NCBI RefSeq assembly: GCF_026914185.1
Contig: NC_070558.1
Location: 6,519,501 to 6,583,500, forward strand
Source of the DNA: Puccinia triticina
Lineage: Eukaryota; Basidiomycota; Pucciniomycetes; Pucciniales; Pucciniaceae
DNA: 64,000 nucleotides
Direction of reading: 5' to 3'
Below the pieces are notes generated by a model, which was not told the DNA's origin, did not search any database, and worked only from the letters and a program-made list of their open reading frames with translations. Positions 1 to 10,800 of the stretch are shown piece after piece; the stretch's first letter is position 1; every line of letters starts with the position of its first letter. The translations under genes and the position numbers were made by a program.

Positions 1-874
1 GCTCGTTCAAAATGACTGGGACCTTCTGCCACACCTCTTACCGTGGACAAGTGGCCGGGAGGTGGGACTGACTCGGGAAAGCTGCATGAGTATTGGAATT
101 TTAATTATTGCCTGCTTGTTGCCCATATGAACAGCTGGAAAAAGCGTCCGTATGAGCCGTCTGCAAGTTCACCAGGCTGTGAGGGGATGAGGCTCGATGA
201 GATTGAACAGGTCCAAAGCTCTATCAAGCTTTAGCTGTGCCCCCGGTCAAAAACTGTGGCCCGGCTAATTCAAAATTTTGATCAGCTGCTCTTTTAAACG
301 ATAAAGGGGGAGGAGTCTTATTTTAGACGAGGGATCGGGTAAAAACAGCTGCCAATAGGATTGATCCAGATGGTGTCGGGGGTGGACATGCCCGATAAAC
401 ATGAAGAGTTGCCATGAGCTCCTCCTTGCTAATCCTTCTCATGAGCGGGAGCAGAAACCGAGAAGGATGTAGCTCTAAAGGGTCAGCTGGGATGCATATT
501 TCTGAAAGGGGGTATATTTGGTCTTCTCATGATAACCTTCCTATTAGTACACCAGAACCTGATGGTGATCTCCTAGTCACTCCAGCCGGACAGATGGAGA
601 GTCGGTCTCACTGCTCGAGGCTCTTAAGCTGTACATCCACCCAAAACTTGAGAAACATTTTTCGCAGCAATCAAACTTGAAAGACATTCGGACCAGTTCA
701 ATCTCATCGACCATCGTCCCCCTCACAGAGTACTCATCTGGCTTGCTCCGGCTTTTCTTTGGTCAAGTACACTACAGCCAGCCAAATCAAACTCTTAATA
801 CTCGTCAAGCAGCTCTCCCGAGACAGTCCCACCTCTCAAGCACGGCAGCGGCTCCCAGTCATCCCTTGAAGAGC
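1..874. other. Region with no recognised gene
   Basis: I see no protein family, RNA gene or repeat here. Short open frames occur on the plus strand but have no family signature and no continuity over plausible introns. The stretch from about 690 to 874 is the likely promoter and 5' leader of the nuclear-fusion gene that starts at 875. Confidence 0.4.
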
Positions 875-3488
875 ATGCGGATGAACCGGCATCAACCTCG
901 AATATCCTGTGCGCATTTGGCCTTTCTAGTCATCATCGCAGGCTCGGTGTTGGGCTTTAGGTTTGGTTTCAAAGAGTCAAACTCGGTATCGTCAACCAAC
1001 GACAATGTTCGAGCGATCTCAGAGAATCATGAGATGCAATTGCCCGATCTGGCAAGCGATCTCGAGGAGCGACTCCAAGGCGTTAGCAGCAGCAATGGTA
1101 AGTTTGAGAGCTCTCACGTGAAGTGCGTACAAGATTGAACAATTTGCTGCCTGCACTGCCTGCTACAGAACCCGACCGAGAGGAAAGTTCATGCTACAGT
1201 CGGATCTTTGGTGCTCTCACGAATCAGGGGAAGAGCACAACTCCGGAGCCCTCGTTATGTTCAGTGTTGGGTCGTTCAGAAGCACACCGAACGGCGTTTG
1301 CTGCCAGGTTGACAATCTGTGAATTGGAAACCAACCGGCTAACACTCCCAAGAGAATGCACCCTATGGATCGAAGGCGGATCTGAACCCACTTCCCCAAA
1401 GCTCCAAGCTTGCGTCGGTGCATTGCATGCCTCTCCACAGTCCTGGTCTTCGTTTACCGGCCATCAAAGAGAAGCGGTTCAACTTTGCTTTGCTCGTCAC
1501 AAACTACAAGGAATCGGTAAATTGTATCAAGTCCTATACAGAGCTTTTTTGTTTCGCCATCCTCATCGTGATCTATTCTTTCCTTTTTACCAGAGCTGGC
1601 CACTTCGCTGAATCTTGAAACCATAAAGTTCTCAACTGATATGATCAGATTAGGGAGACTGGACCATCAATCCAACCAAGAAGATCTCCGGAAGCTGCGT
1701 GATCATATGAGAAGTTTATTCGATCAAAGCATCCAAAGCTTCCACTCGGTCTCTGAAAGCAATCGGCAGGAGTCGCAGAAAATCTTCCAAGAACTAGAAA
1801 ACCGATTCCAGGATGTAAAGAACCACCTGTATGAACGCAATGAACAGATGTGGAAAGAGTTCAATTCCCATCAAAACCAGCAGATCGATACTCTTCATGA
1901 TAGGGTTCAATCGCTCAACAATAACCATGAACTGAAAGTGAACGAGAATGTGAATAACTTTATACAAACGGTCAGCGCTTCCCCATAGCCCTATGCGACT
2001 CTATCTTTGTTCCATTACAATTTAACAACCAACGGGGTTTAATTCACTAGATGAAGAAAGAGGTAGAGCAGAAAATTCAATCCAGTCTGGATTCTGCTGC
2101 TGTCGGAATGATAGAAAATCTGAAAAAAGCGTTTGAGGTTGAAAGTCGATCGAACTCAGCCAACGTAAACCACCAAATCAAGCAGGCAAGTTGTTAATTC
2201 TACTCCATGTGATATTAGATATGCTCTCGGCGAAAGTGGGCCAACATCTGAAAGCTTTATGATAGGCATTCGACGCAGCCTTGGACTTGGCCACCCAGCG
2301 ACACCACCGTGCGTTAGAGGAAAGTATCACGCTACAATCGCGAAGGATGGTGAGTGCGCTCAACACAATCAGTACGCGGAACGCAGAAGGTTGACAGAGA
2401 GGGCACCAGTCGGCCCTGTTTGACGAGCTTCTTTCGGTAGAGAGCATCCTTAGTTCGATGAAGCAAAACCTGGACTCTATACGAATCAGCTCCACGGACC
2501 GCGAGGGCGCGCTGCGAGACTCCAGCGCCAAGATAGAGGAACAGCAAGTGAGTCCTTACCAACACTCGTCATCGAGACCCTTCACATAGTTCATGCCAAT
2601 CAAATTTTGACTATTGTGAAAACAATTGCTTGTCCTTGTATGAAGAGGAAAGGCGAGGAGCTGATCAACAGATTCATGGAAAGCATGGCGAGCCATCAAG
2701 CGATGATCCAGAACCTCTCGGACTCAGTCTCCAACTCGCCGCTCTTCATCTCTTACTCCTTCTTCAATAGGACGGGTATCTTCGCCTGTGAGTTTTCGAT
2801 TCTGCTTGTCTGGCATTGGAATAAACCACTCAGATCCGCCTTCTGGTAAATCTCGCGGGGTGTGCGCATGTGCGCTAGTCATTCTGGAAATATTCTCGAT
2901 TTCCAAACTCAAAATGATATTGGGCTGGCTAGCCTGTTTTGTGTGGATGAGTGGAGGAATGAATTGGCTCATAAGGATAGGCCTGGTCAGTTCTTATCTG
3001 CTCAGCAACACACACACACACACACTGATTCTGGAATTGCACTTGGCTCCAGTCAAAGGCAGCCATGCTGGTCTTCTTCCTCGCGGTTCGGATGCCTCTC
3101 AGATGGCTGAGACGCAAGATGAGCTCGGATGCCTCTAAAAGAGAACTCCGACCGAAGAGAAGCAGGCACGATATTTCTCACGAGTGAGTACCTTCCGTTT
3201 CTGTGAAAAAGTCCATGGGCAAATGAAACCGATTCTGATGGATGCTATCTGGGCGGGGTGATCAGTGACAATGACAAGCTGGGCCCTGACGATCCGGGGC
3301 GGATATTGCCGGCAAGCGAAAGGGACGACGCGCCGACAGAATCGCCCCGCCAAGTGTTTGTGTCGTGTGCGCATTCGGACCCGTATCGGCAAGCGAACGT
3401 CCGCCGCAAGTTCAGCAGCCAATCTCTGGGTGGCAGTCGGATCGTGCCCACCCGCCTGATCGGAACCCAAGCCGAAGACGGGGCCTGA
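875..3488 (+). CDS. Kar5/Tht1/GEX1-type nuclear fusion (karyogamy) protein
   Basis: Predicted 641-residue membrane protein. Family members sit in the ER/nuclear envelope and are needed for fusion of haploid nuclei, which in a rust would matter at teliospore karyogamy. Exons: 875-1097, 1169-1516, 1594-1970, 2051-2185, 2266-2349, 2398-2547, 2646-2787, 2834-2845, 2879-2985, 3059-3183, 3266-3488; all phases agree. Residues about 10-27 form a hydrophobic signal/anchor. Residues 75-190 are the Cys-rich Tht1 domain, with the pattern ARLTICELETN, PREC, then SPQSWSSFTGHQREAVQLCF. Residues 190-485 are hydrophilic and coiled-coil-like. Residues about 491-550 hold two hydrophobic segments followed by a basic stretch, as expected for the C-terminal membrane part of Kar5. 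Exon 8 is only 12 nt and the intron after exon 4 is GC-AG; both need RNA support. The family call rests on the Cys-domain pattern plus topology. Confidence 0.8.
3005..3024. repeat. (CA)n microsatellite in intron 9
   Basis: About ten CA units lie inside the intron between exons 9 and 10 of the Kar5-like gene. It is an ordinary dinucleotide repeat. Confidence 0.8.
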
Positions 3489-3889
3489 ACCCAATGTCGA
3501 CAATGTCGTGCTTTTTTGATTCATCAAGACTTACTATTCCCCCTGCTTTTTCAACCATGTATCCCGGAAATGTATACCTTGCTAATATACCAGTGTAAAG
3601 AAACCAGCCCTCCTGCATACCTGCTAGCCCCCTAATTGATGGGTCGGTTGGGAGTTCTTGAAGGCTGACCATCCAGCAGGCAACATACAAGTGGGTGTTC
3701 AAGAAAAGAACAGGATTGAGTACCAACTTGGAAAAATACTTCCACGTTCTATTGGGCCAACTTTGAATCCTCTTAGCTGTCGCCAAATGCAGTAGCCAAG
3801 CTTGGCATATTGAGGATAAGCCAAACCCCTTCTGTAGACAAGAAGTGAGAAAAAAGACAGCAGGCCATGTGGTGGCCGCGCGGGGGGCC
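3489..3889. other. Intergenic, no gene seen
   Basis: About 400 bases lie between the Kar5-like stop and the tRNA terminator. A 200-codon minus-strand frame crosses this stretch and the tRNA, but it has no family signature and includes the tRNA itself, so I do not call it. Confidence 0.5.
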
Positions 3890-3894
3890 AAAAA
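3890..3894 (-). terminator. Pol III terminator of tRNA-Ile
   Basis: Five A on the plus strand give a T5 tract immediately 3' of the tRNA discriminator base on the minus strand, the usual RNA polymerase III stop. Confidence 0.75.
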
Positions 3895-4029
3895 TTCTCC
3901 CAAGGGGGCTCGAACCCCTGACATCAACGTAACCTCCGAGAGGGGTGTGCTACCACAGTATATCGACTTCCCCCGAAGGAAGAATGTCGTCATATAAGCA
4001 TTGCGCTCTACCAACTAAGCTATGGGAGA
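3895..4029 (-). tRNA. tRNA-Ile (anticodon UAU) with a 62-nt intron
   Basis: On the minus strand a complete cloverleaf can be drawn. The 7-bp acceptor pairs TCTCCCA with TGGGAGA. The D arm is GCTTAGTTGGTAGAGC. The anticodon stem pairs CAATG with CGTTG and the loop reads CTTATA before the intron. The variable loop is ATGTC and the T arm is AGGGG-TTCGAGC-CCCCT. The intron sits one base 3' of the anticodon, the canonical position, and is about 62 nt. The mature tRNA is 73 nt before CCA addition. U33 followed by UAU assigns isoleucine. Minor-codon tRNA-Ile(UAU) genes commonly carry introns. Confidence 0.93.
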
Positions 4030-4259
4030 TGTGAAACCACCCTGCAGAAGGGGTATCTATACCCGGCCAGATACTTTTTGATGATACCACAGGCTCTATT
4101 TCTCCTGCTTGCGAACATGTGCACTTCCCTTCTCATGCTGCAAATCGACAAAACTCCTCTCATCCAGGAAGAAACTTATATTTAATTGGCCAGACACTAT
4201 AGCAGGACAGATCTTTCGATCTCAACAAGCAAGAGGGATATTACTTGTCGGCAGAAACT
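4030..4259. other. Upstream of the HyuB gene; possible decayed HyuA tail
   Basis: Full-length 5-oxoprolinases carry an N-terminal HyuA ATPase half before the HyuB half. Here only about 230 bases separate the tRNA from the HyuB coding start, so HyuA cannot be present. A short reading with the sense of DTIAG around 4194 faintly recalls the HyuA C-terminus but is out of frame. I treat this as a weak hint of an old truncation. Confidence 0.25.
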
Positions 4260-7200
4260 ATGGCCGCTGAGAACCAGCGAGATGGGAAGCCAGATCCTAT
4301 CTTGCTGTCGTTATTTGCCAACAGTTGAGCACTTCGTCCTCTCTTCATTTTGTCATCCTCATGCAACTAACCTGATTGTCCGATTGTGAAAAATGTGCAC
4401 ATTTGCTGACGATGGGTTACTTTTTGACAACAAAAAAGGGTTCATGTCAGTTGCAGAGGTCAATCCGAAATACGTCATATGTCTCGAACCACATGTTGAC
4501 GCATCGAATAATAATCGATATCTTATGCGTCATTTAGGCTATGGGACGAAGCTTACAACAAACTTCCATCAGTACCAATATCAAGCGAGTCTTCAAATTT
4601 CTGTTCAAAGTGGATTTCTCAACGTCCGGATTGCTGACCAAAGTCATCCATGGATATTGGCACCCCACCGCCTCAACAAAACACCCAAAAGAGAAAGGCT
4701 GGATTACTCATGCGCGATTTTTGCACCCAACGGAGATTTAGTGGCGAATGTGAGCCCCTTGCCAGCGCATTTTATCAGTGCGCCTTGAATGGATAATCAT
4801 GATTGATGAGTGTCTTTTTGTTTCCAACGCGTGGGCTTAGGCGCCACACCTACCCGTCCATCTCGGCTCGATGTCATTGTAAGAGCCGGGCTATTTGCCA
4901 CATTTCGTGGGGTTTCGCTCACCTAGTTTTCGACTTAGCGCGGTCCGGTATCAAATCCAACATCTTCAAGGACAAATATTCTCTGGAGATGTTATCATGG
5001 CTAACCACCCACAAGCTGGAGGAAGGTAAATATACATCACATAGACTTACTTCTATCGATTTTTTCGGATGAAAAAATCTTACCTGACGTGTCTTGATTT
5101 GAATCTGACGTTGTTGCGTCTTCAGTCATCTACCGGATATCACATTGATCACACCTGTTTTTAATGAACAAGACTTGGTATTTTTCACCGGTATGTAACC
5201 TGTCATTATTTGAGTTGATTGCCAGATGTTACTGGTCTTGTCAACTCTTTTCAACTTAGCCAAAGTGCTATAGGATACTGAGACATAAGTATGTTTCTTT
5301 CTTTTTCAAAGCCAGTCGAGCACATCATGCGGATATTGGCGGGATCTTGCCAGGGTCGTGAGTTGAAAGACTATAACGATGGTTGTCTATACTTGGAAGA
5401 ACTCCGTATTACAAGGTCCTACCGAATTGAAAATATTGATCAACGCCTGAAAATGTTACTTCTTTCTCTTTAATCAAATAAGAATGCCGCCAACATCGAC
5501 CACGATCTTCGAAGAAGGAGCACAAATCAAATCATTCAAGATTGTATCCAAAGGGCAATATAATCAAGCAGAATTGAAGAAGTATCTGGTCGACGAACCT
5601 GCAAAGTATGATGGCTGCTCAGGTACACGATGTTTTGGCGATGTTGAAAGTGATCTCAAAGCCCAGATTGCGGCCAATAACAAAGGTAACCATTTTCTTC
5701 AATACAGAGCTGTACTAATGATTCATAGCAGATCTTACATTTATTTCAAAAAAATTTGTTAACTGGGATCTACCTCTGCCCCCGAATCAGGTGTTGGTCT
5801 AATTTACCTGTTGATAGATGAATATGGCCTGGAAACCGTGCAAGCTTACATGGCTCATGTAGGTGATCTTTTCTTGACTAACTGTCTAGTTACATGATAC
5901 CAACCGTAATGATCCAATACTCGATCCCGTCTACTGCTAGATTCGAGACAATGCCGAGTTGGCAGTCAGGAATTTGTTGAAACAAGTAGTGAAGGAAAGA
6001 GGATCGAAACAGCTGCATGCCATCGAATACCTGGACGACGGTACACCGATCGAACTGACTGTTACTATAGATGACCAAGACGGGTCGGCAATCTTTGATT
6101 TTAATGGGACTGGCCATGAGATGATTGGTGAGATCATATCTCTTAGTTTGGATTGAAGCTTTCGAATCGCTCATGTGTGTTGCTCCTTTCTGGTCGGAAC
6201 AGGCAACTTGAACACCCCAAAGAGTGTGACATATTCGACTATTATATACTGTCTCCGAGCGATGGTTGATCTAGATGTAAGCTATCAAAGTTCTTTTTTC
6301 TCCTCCTGTTGGAATTAACCACTTCCTGCTCCTCGTTATTCAGATCCCCCTAAACCAGGGATGTCTAGTGCCTATCGAGGTCAGGATCCCGCCCAACTGT
6401 TTCCTCGACCCATCCGATACGGCAGCAGTCGTCGGGGGGAATGTGGAATCAAGTCAAGTGATCACCGGGGTGATCTTGAAAGCATTTAAAGCGAGTGCTG
6501 CTAGCCAAAGTACTTGCAATAACTTGACATTTGGTCAAGGGGGCAAGGACAAGGATGGAAATCATGTTGCTGGCTGGGGCTATGTGCGTGTTGTTTTGCT
6601 TCTCTCACATCGCTAAAGAACATGCTCATGGACTGAACCCATTTTTGGACTAACCAACTAGTATGAGACGATTGCTGGCGGGAGTGGCGCTGGTCCTTCA
6701 TGGCATGGCACCCATGGAGTCCACACGCACATGACAAACACGCGAATCACTGTGAGAGCACGATTACATTTCTCCTGCTTAAACTGGAGTTTTACACACA
6801 ACCTAGCTGAGCAAATCACATCTTTTTGGGGCCCCGGTTGTATGATCAACTGCAGGATCCTGAAATTTTGGAAAGGAGATATCCAGTGATCTTACACCAA
6901 TTCTCCTTACGCCAAGGATCGGGTGGGAGTGGTCAGTATTGTGGTGGAGAAGGGGTTGTTCGGGAAATCGAATTTGTCGAGTAAGTGATCCTCCCCGGAA
7001 AAATGGATTTACGCTGAGAGCTGAGCTGTGGCGGCGGCTTTAGACCGATTCAATGCTCGATTCTTTCGGAGAGGAGGGTGCAAAGGCCGTACGGATTGGA
7101 GGGTGGAGAAGCAGGCCAACCAGGCATGAACGTATGGATCAAAAAGCGGCGCGTCGAAGATGGAGATCTAGATGAAAGCCGATCCGATGGTGTCGATGAC

Positions 7201-7401
7201 TATCGCATCATCTCTCTTGGTGGCAAAAAAACAGTGATGATGGGCAAACACGATCGCATTCGTATCTTGACTCCCGGCGGGGGCGGGTGGGGTGTCAGGC
7301 AGGCCGACCAAGAAGCCACTAAGCATCCTTCTGCTGATCGCTTGATCAACCAGCTGCGTGGTAGCTTGAAAGACCGCCACGATTCCGCCCATTCATCGTG
7401 A
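4260..7401 (+). CDS. 5-oxoprolinase, hydantoinase-B (HyuB) half only
   Basis: Predicted 589 residues. In 5-oxoprolinase the HyuB half acts with HyuA in ATP-driven opening of 5-oxo-L-proline to glutamate (glutathione cycle, cytosol). Exons: 4260-4323, 4439-4458, 4538-4584, 4692-4749, 4841-4878, 4939-5025, 5126-5190, 5312-5357, 5483-5685, 5791-5858, 5941-6127, 6203-6276, 6344-6583, 6662-6751, 6856-6980, 7044-7401; every phase agrees. Family blocks run in order: [85 protein letters not shown] and a C-terminal LTPGGGGWG. The start ATG at 4260 is the first in frame after an upstream stop. Intron 3 is GC-AG. The usual partner half (about 700 residues) is absent upstream. The product may pair with a HyuA encoded elsewhere or be a silent truncated copy. 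Confidence 0.85.
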
Positions 7402-7896
7402 TTTTTGATTGCTGTTGTTTTCAATCACTTTTCCTCATCATGTTGTATTCGTGTAATTTTTCCAGCCTCGAGCATACTCATCCTAGACTCATGGCAGCAT
7501 CTGGGGTTTTTAATTTGGATCCAATTTCTCCATCAGATTCAGGACACAAAAGCTATTTCTCTCTATGCATTAAACTGAGTTACTCCCCGAAATAACAGGA
7601 CTTTCGTCCGACGGCTGGCCATGTGAAGTTTTGAGCCTCTTATCTTGGGGTCGGGCTACATTTAGATCTAGGTCTGCCAAGATGTAGATGTGAATATGTG
7701 TACTTCGGCTCTCCTCCAAGGGTGATGGAATAGTCGAGTTCCATCTGGTCCAGCGGGTATATCTGTGTATCCAGCATCTGGGACTGGCTGTCGAGACGGG
7801 GAATACATGTTGCATGTTTAAGGATTCGCTCAACAAACTAGCAGTCCCTCAAAATCAGACACCCACCACCCCCGCAAAACCTTTCTTCGAGCGGAT
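7402..7896. other. Intergenic, no gene seen
   Basis: About 495 bases lie between the HyuB stop and the helicase start. I see no coding signature. It must hold the terminator of one plus-strand gene and the promoter of the next. Confidence 0.5.
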
Positions 7897-10800
7897 ATGA
7901 CGAGCCCAAAGGATCTCCGTGCTTGGTTTGATGGACACCTCAAACTGCTGAAGCTGGAACGAGCTTCCGAAAAGGAAGAGTTCGACCTGCTCACCTCCGA
8001 GAAGGTCAAACGAGGCCAGACTAAGCTGTTGGAGCGGATGGGCATATCGATCGGCGCGCTTGGGGTTCGCAGCACGAACATCGGTCTCGGTGGAAAAACG
8101 TACGTTCTCACCCCTCTTGTTGCTTTGACTTGTTCCGGTCAGCTGCTGGCTAATTATGCTTCTCTCTCCTGCCTGCTCGTGTTTTTTTATTCAGGATCGT
8201 AGAACTGGAACGGCCAGCCCAATACCATACAGACCCCAAACTACCCTACCATACCCTCCGATCTGGCGTGCCCGTCGGACTTATCGACCATGAAGTCGGC
8301 TCAAGTAAATCATCCAAAAAAGGTGCCGCTTCGTTTGACAAGCTGAAAATGATCGAAGGTGTGGTCTCCAAAGTGACGGAAACTAGCATCGCAATGACAA
8401 TCAGCTCTAAAGAAGATTCCGACCAACTCGAGCTGCCTGCAAGATGTCGTTTGTAGGTGTGGATGATCGGACCCATAGGGGAACTTTGCAAACACGAATA
8501 CTAACTTGTTTTTTTGCCCGCCCTCGTCTTCGTCGTCCTTCTCAACACCTTCCAGAATCAAACTTGCTGATACCGCGACCTTCGATAGGTAGCTAATCTC
8601 TGACTTTGAACTTCTTTCAAGACCCTTTGAGCAGATTATTGAAAGACCGCTCTATCCCCATTTGATAGACTGGAGCAAACAATGGAAAAAGTTTGTGAGG
8701 CTTGTGAGAATGCAGGCCTCTTCAAAATTTCCCCCAAGGATGACACCAATGCTCCGGTAGACAGTCCTGCAGCAGAAAACCAGGGTCCGTCCCGAGGCTT
8801 TTTTGCACCTGAGACCAAGTTACTAATGCAATTGTGGGTATCACCCTCAGATGGTGCCGACCAGGGCAAAGCTCAGGAAACAGCCCAACAGAATTCAGAT
8901 GATACCAACCTTCCGGTAGACAGCTCTGCCCCAGCCAACCAAGGTGCGTCCCGTCTTTTTTGGACTTGAGACCAAGCTACCAAATTGATGGTGAGGTATC
9001 ACCTCCAGACGCAGACGAAAACAAAATCCAGAATACCGCACAACGGAATTCAGACGACAACAACCTTCCGGTAGACAGCTCTGTTGCACCCAAGCAAGGT
9101 GCGTCCCGCGTTTTTTGTACCTGATATCAAGCTAACAAATTGATAGTGTGGTATCATCTTCAGACGGAGACGAGAACAAAAATCAGAGGACCACCCAGCG
9201 GAAATCTTCAATTCCCTTGACGGATTTAATTCGGACGCTTCTGGGAATTGATCCAATCAAGATTGTAAGGAGATCTTCTGCTGGTACCCATCCATAAATC
9301 AGCAAAAGCTTATCTTGGGGGCTGACCAGTGGCTCCTGACCCGATCCAGATGAGTGAGGAGGAAATCAATCAAATCGATCTCCCTCCAGCCGTCCGCGCC
9401 TTGAACTCGTCCCAGCAGTACGCCGTCAAGCACGCGCTGTCACCCTGTCCTGTGACATTGGTGTTTGGGCCTCCAGGTGTCTTTTAATCTCTCTTGGCCT
9501 TAGGCTCCAATCCACATACTTGCGTGCACACTCGGCACTAATCTCGCGTTTGTAGGTACCGATAAAACTCATACATTGGTCAGTATCATCGCCGCATTGC
9601 ATGCTAGAGGAGATCGCATCATCATTGCGGCAGCCTCCAACTTGGCGATTGGTGAGAACCACCCATCTACAACCTTTCAACAAATACTTTTTTGTTTTGA
9701 CAAGTACCTTTCCTTTTTTTCGTGTCTGTTTGACAGATAACATCGCAGAACGACTGTTGGATTTGAAATTGCCGATCACACGACTGGGTCATCCGGCCAG
9801 AGTCCTAGAGTCGCTGTCGTCGTCCACGCTCGATCACCAACTCAACACCTCGGACGAGTCGGAAATCATCCGCGATCTCAAGAAGGAGATCAACGATAAT
9901 CTGGCTAAGTTGTCCGCCCAAGGCAAGGAAAGGGTGCGCGGTAAAGCTCGCGGATTAGTTTATAAGGACGTGCAAGAGTTGCGGAAAGATTATAGACAGA
10001 GGGAGAGAGGCCACACTCGGAATATTATCAAATCTGCCAGAATTGTATGCGCTACTGCTCATGGGTACCCCTTTGTCCTTTTCTTCTGCTCATGTTTATA
10101 GCTGAACTCTAGACCTCTGTTAATTCGTAAATCTCTCTTGGACCTTACAGTGCAGGATCTCGGCAACTCGAAAATGAACTGTTTGACGTCGTGATTATTG
10201 ACGTAAGACCTCGCTCCGGGTCTAACTTGTTGGAAGGTTACATTCTAATCCAGAATGTTTGTCACATTTTAGGAATCAACACAAGCATTTGAAGCGGTAA
10301 GCTTCCTCTTGTACCAAATAGTATGCCTGGGTAGCGCAATTGACATTTCTCTCTTCACGATTTGCCGCTTTTTTCCCGTCTTCTCTTTTTATGTCTTGGC
10401 TTTCCGGGGTATCAATTATCGAAAATAGGCATGTTGGATACCCATCGTGAAAGCCAAGAGCAAACTCATCCTCGCAGGAGATCCGTTACAGCTGCCACCA
10501 ACTGTAAAATCCATGAAACCTCGTCCCCCGGTAAATCAATTTCTTCTTTACTTAATACTACTGTTATTTGGATGCCAATTTCGATATTCTTGAATACGCG
10601 GATCTCTCTTAATAGGTGAAGTCCCAAAATAAAAAAACAGCAGATCCCAAGAGCTCGAAGAAGAAGAAAGGAAAAAGTAAACCAGGCAAGTTGGCTTCTA
10701 CTACCTGGGACTAAATCCAAATTTAGTACAGTTGGAAATATGCTAATTTTTGCTTTGGATATGCATCGCAATCTTCTCATCAGCTGAAGCTGAGCCAAAT

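Noticed and set aside
3412..4014. 200-codon minus-strand frame
   Set aside because: It contains the whole tRNA-Ile gene and has no family signature.
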